Assembly: GCA_013140935.1 (NCBI GenBank)
Contig: JABFSD010000818.1
Coordinates: 1-8,616, forward strand
Source: Acidobacteriota bacterium
GTDB lineage: Bacteria; Acidobacteriota; Blastocatellia; RBC074
Length of the DNA stretch: 8,616 nt
Direction: 5' to 3'
Shown here: piece by piece, positions 1-6,213 of the stretch
How positions within the stretch are numbered: the first letter of the stretch is position 1
Layout: each line of letters opens with the position of its first letter
Position numbers and translations under genes: made by a program
The notes under the pieces: generated by a model
What the model saw: the letters and a program-made list of their open reading frames with translations, nothing else
Databases searched by the model: none
What the model was told of the DNA's origin: nothing

Positions 1-1361
1 CTGCTCGGCGGCGCAATCCAGTGCGCCATCTGCCCCGGCGCAGTCACCGCCGTCATCAAACTTTGCACGTATTCACGATCAACCAATGTCGGTAGCCATT
101 CGTCCGCACGTTGCGCGAATTCATCTGCCGAAAGCGGCTTGCCGTTTATCTCAAACTGATGACCGGCGTAAGCGCCTACGTGCCGATGAAAGCGGCGACT
201 CGGTAAATAAAGGCGTTCGGCGATGTCTCCGTCGGCGAGAATTTTGTTCCAGCGCAGCAATCCGCGTTCGCAATCTTTGGTGTATTCATTGCGCAAGACT
301 TCGTTGAGCGCGTTGCGCAGTGGCACTTCTTTGAATCGCAGACGGCCGTCTTCCACCACTTCAATGTTGTAACTGCCCTCCACCGCGACATGGTCATAGT
401 ATTTCTTTGCTTCGTCGTAACGGCCTTTCAACCCTGCCGCAAAAAAGTCAGCCGAGTTAGAACTGATCTCACCGCCAAATAAGTCGAGCGAATAGCTATA
501 CCAATAGTTGATGTATTTCTGAATGATTTCGAGCGGAATGCCGCCGCGTTCGCATACATCTTCGTTGGGCGATTCTTTCATCAACTGCGCCGTACGCCCG
601 ACAATGCGGCCTATGCCTTTTTCGCCGACGGAAAGATGATGCGCTTCTTCGGTGAGCATAAAGCGGCAGGTGCGTTGCAACGGCTCGAAGCCCGATTCGG
701 CCAGCGCGGCCAACTGATATTTGCCGTCGCGGTCGGTGAACATCGTGAAGGCAAAAAAATTCAGCCAGTCATCACACGGCTGGTTAAACGCTTGCAAGAT
801 GCGCGGCTTGTCAGGATTACCGCTGCGGCGTTGCAACAACTCTTCGGCTTCTTCGCGGCCATCGCGTCCGAAATAACCGTGCAGCAAATAAACCATTGCC
901 CACAGATGACGGCCTTCTTCGACGTTGACCTGAAACAGATTGCGCAGGTCATAAAGCGAAGGGCAGGTCTTACCCAATTGCCGCTGTTGCTCGACCGAAG
1001 CCGGTTCGGTGTCGCCTTGCGTGACGATGATGCGGCGCAACGCATTGCGAAATTCGCCCGGCACTTCCTGATAAGCCGGCTTGCCGTAATTATCGCCAAA
1101 CCCAATCCTGGCCTCGCCTGTCGAAGGCGTCAGAAAGATGCCCCAGCGATAGTCGGGCATCTTGACGTAATCGAAATGCGCCCAGCCCGAAGGCTCTACG
1201 CTAATGGCCGTGCGCAAATAAACGTCTTTCTCCTGAAAGCCATCCGGCCCCATCTCGTTCCACCAACTCAAATAATTGGGCAACCATCTTTCGAGCGCGC
1301 GTTGCAACCGCACGTCATCCGCCAGATTCACGTTATTCGGAATGCGGTCGTAAAGACTCAT
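1..1361 (-). CDS. boxB: Benzoyl-CoA 2,3-epoxidase subunit B (BoxB), 3' end outside window
   Basis: BoxB is the diiron oxygenase component that, with the reductase BoxA, inserts one oxygen atom of O2 into benzoyl-CoA to form 2,3-epoxybenzoyl-CoA in the cytoplasm. Translating the minus strand from the ATG at 1361 gives 453 uninterrupted codons to the window edge, beginning MSLYDRIPNN. The family is about 475 residues, so only some 20 C-terminal residues are missing; the last visible residues, HWIAPPS, match the usual BoxB C-terminal region. Diiron ligand motifs are present: Q115/E119 (TQGDTE), E149-x-x-H152 (VEEGRH), D210 (FTDRDG) and E239-x-x-H242 (TEEAHH). They sit one residue off the positions I recall for the Azoarcus enzyme. 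A Shine-Dalgarno-like GAGAGGAAG (1366-1374) lies just upstream of the ATG. It is the last visible gene of the esterase-ligase-boxC-boxB unit, 89 bases after boxC. The family call is very secure; all visible ligands are intact, so activity is expected. Confidence 0.96.
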   Translation of the reverse strand, partial: MSLYDRIPNNVNLADDVRLQRALERWLPNYLSWWNEMGPDGFQEKDVYLRTAISVEPSGWAHFDYVKMPDYRWGIFLTPSTGEARIGFGDNYGKPAYQEVPGEFRNALRRIIVTQGDTEPASVEQQRQLGKTCPSLYDLRNLFQVNVEEGRHLWAMVYLLHGYFGRDGREEAEELLQRRSGNPDKPRILQAFNQPCDDWLNFFAFTMFTDRDGKYQLAALAESGFEPLQRTCRFMLTEEAHHLSVGEKGIGRIVGRTAQLMKESPNEDVCERGGIPLEIIQKYINYWYSYSLDLFGGEISSNSADFFAAGLKGRYDEAKKYYDHVAVEGSYNIEVVEDGRLRFKEVPLRNALNEVLRNEYTKDCERGLLRWNKILADGDIAERLYLPSRRFHRHVGAYAGHQFEINGKPLSADEFAQRADEWLPTLVDREYVQSLMTAVTAPGQMAHWIAPPS

Positions 1362-1387
1362 AACACTTCCTCTCTACAAAAGAATGA

Positions 1388-1452
1388 GAACAACGGAAGA
1401 ACCTCGCACGTCAAAAATTATTCCTTTGTCTTCATTACTTTGTCCGTTGCTC
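1388..1452 (-). repeat. Long-loop inverted repeat in boxC-boxB gap
   Basis: Arms GAACAACGGA (1388-1397) and TCCGTTGCTC (1443-1452) are complementary over 10 positions with one mismatch. In the minus-strand transcript that mismatch becomes a G-U wobble, so a 10-pair stem is possible. The loop is 45 bases and rich in A+T. The boxC-proximal arm overlaps the boxC stop codon (1451-1453), and the other arm ends about 14 bases before the boxB Shine-Dalgarno. There is no T-tract, so it does not look like an intrinsic terminator. It might affect mRNA processing or the ratio of BoxC to BoxB, but a chance match is quite possible with such a long loop. Confidence 0.25.
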
Positions 1453-3079
1453 AGGTTCGTTTGAAATCAAATTTCGCTTGCGTCGGCTTGCCGTAATTGG
1501 TTAGCGCGCCGTTTTCGCCGACGGCGTTGGGGCGCTGGAAAATCCAGTTTTGCCACGCAGTGAGGCGTCCGAAAATTTTGGTGTCGTGGGTTTCTGCGCC
1601 CGCGAAACGCAGGTTCGCTTCCATGCCCGTGAGCGCGTCCGGCGAAAGCGCGGTGCGTTCCTCAATCGCCAGCCGGATTTCATCATCCCAATCCAAATCA
1701 TCGGGCGCGACTGTGATCAGGCCGATTGCATCGGCGGTTGTTGTGTCAAATCGCTCTTGCTCCAGCACAGCATCGAATTTTTCGGGTTCAGCCAGGAAGC
1801 GTGCTTCGAGCCGCGCCAGACCGTTACTCATAGGAAACGCGCAAGCATTCAAAACACTGGTTGCGATTTCGACTGGGTTAGTCGGGTCATTGAGCATGTA
1901 GCTTCGATCTGCGGCAAGCGCGAGTTCCAATAGATTCCCCGCAAAACAACTGTCGGGTTCGATGATGGCAAAAAAACTTTTTGCGGTGAGATCAAGCCGA
2001 CGCAGTACGCGAGCCATATACAAAGTAATCTCACGCATTAGCCAGTGATCGTCATGCTCCTCTAACATCTCATCCACAGCCAGAACGTTGTTGAGATCGC
2101 CTTTCGTTCGAAGGCAAACCAACCCGATTTCTGGCTCGTTGGCTCTCAGGTGTAGGAGAGCATTATCCAATTCGCGGTAAGCACGCAAAGGCCAATAGGT
2201 ATCACCCATCTCTTGTACCGTGGGTGGGTAGCCAGAGAGTTTCGTCTCGGGTGCGCTTACGGTCAGGTCGGCATAACGTTGGTCACGATGTAAGCGCAGG
2301 CTGACATAGCGATACTGGCGGGAATCAGCAGTTGTCTCAATTTGCAACGGGTTTAGCTTAATCCCCTGACGCGGCTCAATTGAGTGATTAGCCGCTACGA
2401 TTTCACGCGCCCGCGCTGCAATGGCTTCGTCAAACTTGCTGGTTGGAAAAAAGCCGTCAATCAAGCCCCACTCTTTCGCGCGCTTCGCTTTCAGTCCTTC
2501 CGCCAACGTCGAGAAAACATCTGCGCGGTCACGGCGAATCTTCCGCTTGTCTACCAGTCGCGTTAGTCCGCCTGTGCCCGGCAGCACGCCAAGCAACGGC
2601 ACTTCGGGCAATGACACGGCGGCGTTGCCGTCGTCCACCAGATAGATTTCTTCGCAAGCCAGCGCCAATTCATAACCGCCACCTGAAGCCGTACCGTTCA
2701 ATGCCGCGATATAACGCTGTCCTGAATTGCGCGAAGCGTCTTCAATACCGCAGCGCGTCTCGTTGGTGAACTTACAGAAATTGACTTTGTGCGCGTGCGA
2801 CGAGGTGCCGAGCATGTAAATGTTCGCGCCAGCGCAAAAGATGCGCGGCTTGAGGCTCGTGATGATAACAACGCGAACTTGCGGGTATTCAAAGCGCAGC
2901 CGCTCGACTGCGTCGGCGAGTTCGATGTCTACGCCGAGGTCGTAGGAATTGAGCTTGAGTTTGTAACCCTCAAACAACGTCGCGTCTTCGTTGACATCCA
3001 TCGTCAACGTAGCGATTGCCCCGTCAATGCTTAGCTTCCAATGCCGATAGCGGTCAGGCGAAGTTTCAAAGTCAATCAT
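1451..3079 (-). CDS. boxC: Benzoyl-CoA-dihydrodiol lyase / 2,3-epoxybenzoyl-CoA dihydrolase (BoxC)
   Basis: BoxC hydrolyses the ring of 2,3-epoxybenzoyl-CoA with two water molecules, giving 3,4-dehydroadipyl-CoA semialdehyde and formate. The product has 542 residues, close to the family's roughly 550. It is a double crotonase-fold protein. The first half carries the oxyanion-hole region FCAGANIYMLG (81-91), NGTASGGGYELALACEEI (128-145) and the conserved stretch SLPEVPLLGVLPGTGGLTR (156-174). The second half has the degenerate crotonase segment FAIIEPDSCFAGNLLELALA (370-389). The C-terminus shows the BoxC-specific block FGRLTAWQNWIFQRPNAVGE followed by LTNYGKPTQAKFDFKRT. The ATG overlaps the ligase stop as ATGA (3076-3079), and an AGGAAG Shine-Dalgarno lies at 3087-3092, seven bases upstream, which together fix the start. 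Placement between benzoate-CoA ligase and boxB supports the assignment. A generic enoyl-CoA hydratase is excluded by the length and the C-terminal block. Confidence 0.96.
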   Translation of the reverse strand: MIDFETSPDRYRHWKLSIDGAIATLTMDVNEDATLFEGYKLKLNSYDLGVDIELADAVERLRFEYPQVRVVIITSLKPRIFCAGANIYMLGTSSHAHKVNFCKFTNETRCGIEDASRNSGQRYIAALNGTASGGGYELALACEEIYLVDDGNAAVSLPEVPLLGVLPGTGGLTRLVDKRKIRRDRADVFSTLAEGLKAKRAKEWGLIDGFFPTSKFDEAIAARAREIVAANHSIEPRQGIKLNPLQIETTADSRQYRYVSLRLHRDQRYADLTVSAPETKLSGYPPTVQEMGDTYWPLRAYRELDNALLHLRANEPEIGLVCLRTKGDLNNVLAVDEMLEEHDDHWLMREITLYMARVLRRLDLTAKSFFAIIEPDSCFAGNLLELALAADRSYMLNDPTNPVEIATSVLNACAFPMSNGLARLEARFLAEPEKFDAVLEQERFDTTTADAIGLITVAPDDLDWDDEIRLAIEERTALSPDALTGMEANLRFAGAETHDTKIFGRLTAWQNWIFQRPNAVGENGALTNYGKPTQAKFDFKRT

Positions 3080-4599
3080 TGCGTTTCTTCCTGCCGTAAC
3101 TTGAACCGCTGAATTTTGCCGCTCGCGGTTTTCGGCAACTCGTTCACAAAATCAATCAGGTGCGGATATTGAAAGCGTTGCAAGCGATCTTTGCACCATT
3201 GCTGCAATTCGGTTTTGAGTTCGGGCGTTTCCGGGCCGTTCAGAATAATCACGGCACGAATGCGCATCACGCCGTCAACCGTGACACCGACAACGGCGGC
3301 TTCGTTGACGGCGGCGTGTTCGAGCAAAACGTTTTCCATTTCAATCGGCGAGACCCATTCGCCGCCGACTTTGAGCATGTCGTCGGCGCGGCCTTCGTAC
3401 CAATAAAAGCCGTCGGCGTCGGCGCGATAATGGTCGCCCGTCACCATCCATTCGCCTTGCATGGTGCGGCGCGTCTTGTCGCGATTGCGCCAATAAAACG
3501 CGGCGGCGCTTTCCCCTTTCACCAGCAGATGTCCCGTATCGCCAAGAGACACAGGCTTGCCGTCGTCGTCTAATAATTTCAGTTCATAGCCCGGAACCGG
3601 CTTGCCGCTCGAACCGGGCTGACATTCACTTGCCGCATTCGAGCAGAAAATATGCAGCATCTCGGTCGAACCGATGCCGTCGAGAATTTCCAACCCGTAA
3701 GCATCCTTCCAGCGCCGCCACGTTTCAGGCGCGAGCGGTTCGGCAGCCGAAATGCAGCGCCGCAGCGAACTCAAATCAGCCGTCGGGCAAGCCGCATCGT
3801 TCAACAGCGCGTGGTAAAGCGTCGGAACTAAACACAACACCGTCGGACGATAGCGTTTAATCGCTGCGAAAATGCCGCTCGGCGTTGGGCGCTCAGGTGA
3901 CAAAATCGTTGCTGCACCCGCCGCCAACGGGAAGCTCAGCGCATTGCCCAGGCCGTAAGCGTGAAACAACACGCGACCAAAGACGATGTCGTTTTCGGTC
4001 AATTCAAGAACGTGCTTGCCGTAAGTCTCACACGTCGCCGCAATCGCGCCGTGCAAATGAACTACGCCCTTGGGCTTGCCGGTCGAGCCGGAGCTGTAAA
4101 GCCAAAACGCCATGTCATCGCGGTGCGTATCGGCAGGAACAAGTGCGCGCTCTTGATCGGCCAGTAGCTCACCCAATTCATCGGAACTGATGATTTGGAC
4201 CGATTCATCATAATCGGCGAGGGCTTCTTCCAGCTTTTCCAGATGCGCTTCGTCAACGATGACGCAACGCGCGCCGCTGTCTTCGAGAAAGAAGCGATAG
4301 TCAGCCGACTTGTAGAGCGGATTCACCGGCACGGGAACCGCACCGATACGCATTGCGCCGAAGAAGGCCACCGGGAACGCCGGGGTATCGCCGAGAATCA
4401 GCAGTACGCGGTGTTCACGTTCGATGCCGAACTCATGCAACAGCCATCCCATCGCACAGACGCGCGCGTACAACTCGTCATAGCTGATGCGTTCCTCGTC
4501 AAAATAAACGGCAGTACGCGCGCCGCGTCCCGCTTCAAGATTGGCATCCAGCAGCGTGCTGGCGTTATATCGTTGTGAGCGATTGGCCGACCCTGTCAT
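3076..4599 (-). CDS. bclA: Benzoate-CoA ligase (AMP-forming)
   Basis: This cytoplasmic acyl-adenylate enzyme activates benzoate with ATP and CoA to benzoyl-CoA, the first step of the box pathway. The product has 507 residues from the chosen start. In that numbering the P-loop YSSGSTGKPKG is at 168-178, the pocket segment FHAYGLGN at 212-219, the aromatic-acid ligase motif DGIGSTEMLHIF at 307-318, TGDHY at 387-391, the hinge region GRADDMLKVGGEWVSP at 403-418, and the catalytic lysine of TASGKIQR near 495. The HAYGLG and EMLHIF segments are what benzoate and 4-hydroxybenzoate ligases show, rather than acetyl-CoA synthetases. I chose the ATG at 4599 because it overlaps the upstream esterase stop as ATGA, the same arrangement as ligase/boxC. 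An in-frame ATG at 4626 would add nine residues (MVATARLAQ) and overlap the esterase by 31 bases; neither has a strong Shine-Dalgarno. Substrate could be a hydroxy- or aminobenzoate, but boxC and boxB beside it favour benzoate. Confidence 0.92.
   Translation of the reverse strand: MTGSANRSQRYNASTLLDANLEAGRGARTAVYFDEERISYDELYARVCAMGWLLHEFGIEREHRVLLILGDTPAFPVAFFGAMRIGAVPVPVNPLYKSADYRFFLEDSGARCVIVDEAHLEKLEEALADYDESVQIISSDELGELLADQERALVPADTHRDDMAFWLYSSGSTGKPKGVVHLHGAIAATCETYGKHVLELTENDIVFGRVLFHAYGLGNALSFPLAAGAATILSPERPTPSGIFAAIKRYRPTVLCLVPTLYHALLNDAACPTADLSSLRRCISAAEPLAPETWRRWKDAYGLEILDGIGSTEMLHIFCSNAASECQPGSSGKPVPGYELKLLDDDGKPVSLGDTGHLLVKGESAAAFYWRNRDKTRRTMQGEWMVTGDHYRADADGFYWYEGRADDMLKVGGEWVSPIEMENVLLEHAAVNEAAVVGVTVDGVMRIRAVIILNGPETPELKTELQQWCKDRLQRFQYPHLIDFVNELPKTASGKIQRFKLRQEETQ
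3087..3092 (-). promoter_or_regulatory. Shine-Dalgarno of boxC inside the ligase gene
   Basis: Minus-strand AGGAAG, seven bases before the boxC ATG at 3079. It lies within the last codons of the ligase gene. Together with the ATGA overlap it supports initiation at 3079, either by re-initiation of terminating ribosomes or by direct entry. Confidence 0.6.
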
Positions 4600-5510
4600 T
4601 TGAGCAAGCCTTGCTGTTGCAACCATTCACCGAAGCGTTCGACCCAACCATCTACGGGCAGGCCGCGTTTCGTCATGCCGAAACCGTGTCCGCCTTGCGC
4701 ATAGATATGCAACTCGGCGCTGCGTCCGGCGGCTTTCCACGCGAGATAAAGTTGGGCGCTGCTAACCGAGGCTACGGGGTCATCGCTGGCGACGGTGATA
4801 AAAAGCGGCGGCGCATCCTTCGCTACGGCAATGTTATTCGTATTCCCGCCGTAAATCGGCGCGGCAAAGTTCGGACGACTTGCTGCGTCGTTTTTCATTA
4901 CTACGCCCATCGTGAGCATGCCTCCGGCGGAGAAACCCGCGAGGCCGATGCGTTCAGGATTGAGGTTCCATTCAGCGGCGCGTTGGCGTACGAGTTTGAC
5001 GGCTTGCTGTCCGTCAGCGATGGCGAATTCGACCGCCTGTTGGCGGGCAGGATTGGGCGCCGGCGGAGTCGCTGGTGCAGCAGCGGGGGCGGATGACGCC
5101 GCTGTCGCGCGATTCATCGCGGCGGCGCGTTCGCGATATTCTTCTTCTGTGCCCGAATCTATGAGGCGATATTTCAAGACGAAGGCCGCGACGCCGCGTG
5201 CTTGCAACCAGCGGGCTAAATCGGTGCCTTCTTTTTGCATCGCCAGATGCATGAAACCTCCGCCCGGCGCGATGATGATCGCCGTGCCATTGGCTTTACT
5301 TTTTTCGGGCAAAAAAGCCGTCAGCGCAGGTTGCGTGACGTTGCGAATGCGCGATTGTTGATCGGGATTCACAAAGGTGACTTCTTTCTGTTTCGCATTT
5401 TCCGAACCGGGCGCTACGCCGGGGTAAAGTGAAATGATGGGTTGTTGTGCGTAACCAACGGCGCTCAAGCACAGCCAGACGGCGACGACAAAGTAAATAG
5501 ATTGTTTCAT
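4596..5510 (-). CDS. Secreted alpha/beta-hydrolase (esterase/lipase, BD-FAE/Axe-like)
   Basis: The product has 304 residues. The N-terminus (MKQSIYFVVAVWLCLSAVGYA, then QQP) is a typical Sec signal peptide with probable cleavage after A21, so the enzyme should act in the periplasm or outside the cell. The fold is an alpha/beta-hydrolase: the oxyanion loop APGGGF is at 81-86, the nucleophile elbow GFSAGG has Ser194, a candidate acid is Asp243 or Asp244 in ASDDPVA, and the catalytic His275 lies in GGHGFG. This layout resembles carbohydrate-ester hydrolases and small aromatic-ester hydrolases; the substrate cannot be read from sequence. A low-complexity Ala/Pro-rich insert (about 128-156) lies between the strand ending in VLKYRL and the helix before the nucleophile, close to the active site. 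The gene heads the box unit and its stop overlaps the ligase ATG. An AAGGAG Shine-Dalgarno at 5516-5521 with a five-base spacer makes the start secure. A role in releasing benzoate from an ester is inferred only from operon position. Confidence 0.88.
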   Translation of the reverse strand: MKQSIYFVVAVWLCLSAVGYAQQPIISLYPGVAPGSENAKQKEVTFVNPDQQSRIRNVTQPALTAFLPEKSKANGTAIIIAPGGGFMHLAMQKEGTDLARWLQARGVAAFVLKYRLIDSGTEEEYRERAAAMNRATAASSAPAAAPATPPAPNPARQQAVEFAIADGQQAVKLVRQRAAEWNLNPERIGLAGFSAGGMLTMGVVMKNDAASRPNFAAPIYGGNTNNIAVAKDAPPLFITVASDDPVASVSSAQLYLAWKAAGRSAELHIYAQGGHGFGMTKRGLPVDGWVERFGEWLQQQGLLK

Positions 5511-5515
5511 TTTGG

Positions 5516-5521
5516 CTCCTT
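5516..5521 (-). promoter_or_regulatory. Strong Shine-Dalgarno of the esterase
   Basis: Minus-strand AAGGAG, five bases (CCAAA) upstream of the ATG at 5510. It is the best ribosome binding site in the minus-strand unit and fits this gene being the translational entry point of the coupled operon. Confidence 0.75.
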
Positions 5522-5543
5522 CGGTGAATTGAACGAAGGTTAG

Positions 5544-5573
5544 CTGATACTACTGATATAGCAGTTTTGGCAA
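5544..5573 (-). promoter_or_regulatory. Candidate sigma70-type promoter for the esterase-box unit
   Basis: On the minus strand, TTGCCA (5568-5573, five of six matches to TTGACA) and TATCAG (5544-5549, four of six to TATAAT) are separated by 18 bases, giving a leader of roughly 30 bases before the esterase ATG. An alternative is the extended -10-like TGCTATATC (5555-5563), which has no good -35. The spacer contains a 10-of-12 near-palindrome, CTGATATAGCAG (5553-5564), that could be a repressor site. I see no regulator gene in the window, so any control by a BoxR-like or other factor is speculation. Confidence 0.3.
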
Positions 5574-5687
5574 GCGAGAGAATCTTTCTTATCGCGAGTT
5601 GTCGTTGATTACGTGCCTGCCTGGAAGCTGCTGCGACGTAATGGCCCGCACAGATCGTCGGGACGATGCACTTGCTTGCCCTAAAAA

Positions 5688-5886
5688 GCCGTCAAAGAGC
5701 GCTATCGGGGCCGGAGACGCCTACGTTGACGCCGATCATCCCGCAAGGCGCATAACGCGCAAAGGTGCGCGCCGCGCCGCCATCGCTCCTGAAGATCACC
5801 GCGCCGTTGCCGTATTGCGATTGATTGGCGTGCGCAATTGCGGCGGGCAAATCGTCCACCCGCATCACAGAAAGCATGGGGCCGAC
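5688..5886 (-). pseudogene. Decayed fragment of an aldehyde dehydrogenase (methylmalonate-semialdehyde dehydrogenase-like)
   Basis: From 5886 leftward the minus strand reads GPMLSVMRVDDLPAAIAHA, then NQSQYGNGAVIF, GGAARTFARY and CGMIGVNVGV. These are typical of the C-terminal third of CoA-acylating methylmalonate-semialdehyde dehydrogenases, which show FGPVLSVVRV, YGNGTAIF and GMxGVNV at these places. After GVNVGV the open frame runs SGPDSAL and stops at 5692. Removing one T (complement of 5715) restores PAPIALFDGF, matching the family's GVPAPxAFF, so there is a one-base frameshift. Upstream, the frame has a TGA at 5899-5901 and the family signal ends near the GPM. Only about 65 of roughly 490 residues remain; the catalytic cysteine region is absent, so this is a non-functional remnant. 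An internal ATG at 5877 could be mistaken for the start of a small gene, and there is no Shine-Dalgarno for it. The wider ALDH family is certain; the exact subfamily is less so. Confidence 0.75.
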
Positions 5887-6132
5887 AAAAAATCTACCTC
5901 AAGCAATTCGCGGAAGATGTCGCACGCGGGTAAAGCTCGGCGAGAAGATCCCGGCAGGCTGTCGTCGGTGGGATTCGTCGGGAACTAAATCTCCTGTTAG
6001 GCTCCTTGCTCATCTGTCATTGCCTAAATGCGTCGGTCTGCTCAATAATCCGCGCGGGTCGCCTGAGACAGTGACTGAAATAGCAGAAATGGCTTCCCAG
6101 CTTTGCCTGCATCAGTTGATTTTCTGAATAGC
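5887..6132. other. Intergenic stretch with no recognisable gene
   Basis: This part of the 703-base divergent intergenic region has no gene I can support on either strand. The part 5887-6000 has GC-rich, protein-like composition but short conflicting frames. On the minus strand one frame reads GDLVPDESHRRQPAGIFSPS before a stop at 5899-5901, and another contains ACDIFRELLEVDF, faintly like the IFREEIFG segment just before the ALDH remnant. It may be further decayed ALDH sequence or a dispersed intergenic repeat. From 6000 to 6132 the sequence is less GC-rich and presumably holds the receptor promoter, but no convincing -35/-10 pair stands out. Confidence 0.4.
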
Positions 6133-6154
6133 CGCTGAGGTTTCTTCCTCAGCG
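6133..6154 (+). promoter_or_regulatory. Perfect 8-bp hairpin upstream of the receptor gene
   Basis: The arms CGCTGAGG (6133-6140) and CCTCAGCG (6147-6154) are perfectly complementary around a six-base loop, TTTCTT. Neither strand has a T-run after the stem, so it does not look like a standard intrinsic terminator. It lies 59 bases before the receptor ATG and about 46 before its Shine-Dalgarno, so it may be a leader-RNA structure (stability or regulation) or a protein-binding palindrome. Confidence 0.5.
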
Positions 6155-6200
6155 TAAACCGTTTCCAAAGTCAGTATCACAACCGTCAACGCATCATTAC

Positions 6201-6208
6201 AGGAGGTG
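6201..6208 (+). promoter_or_regulatory. Near-consensus Shine-Dalgarno of the receptor gene
   Basis: AGGAGGTG at 6201-6208, five bases before the ATG at 6214. It is an almost perfect match to the anti-Shine-Dalgarno sequence and fixes the start; it also suggests high translation. Confidence 0.85.
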
Positions 6209-6213
6209 TGCCA

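Noticed and set aside
636..1496. A 286-codon plus-strand open frame opposite boxB and its upstream gap
   Set aside because: The minus strand here encodes BoxB with intact diiron motifs. The plus-strand product has no family features and no good ribosome binding site.
4575..5096. A 173-codon plus-strand open frame opposite the esterase
   Set aside because: It is antisense to the esterase, whose signal peptide and Ser-Asp-His residues are clear; no independent support.
5692..5877. A possible small gene (61 codons) starting at the ATG at 5877
   Set aside because: The ATG falls inside a conserved ALDH block (GPMLSV), has no Shine-Dalgarno, and the frame ends through a frameshift, so it is a relic rather than a small protein gene.
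5599..5988. A 129-codon plus-strand open frame in the intergenic region
   Set aside because: It lies opposite the ALDH relic, whose conserved motifs are on the minus strand. The predicted product is basic, low in hydrophobic residues, and has no family signature.
6103..6130. TTGCCT (6103-6108) and TGAATA (6125-6130) as the receptor promoter
   Set aside because: The -10 matches the consensus at only two positions and the spacing is 16; no better than chance.
6133..6154. The hairpin as an intrinsic terminator
   Set aside because: No run of T follows the stem on either strand, and there is no intact gene ending next to it.
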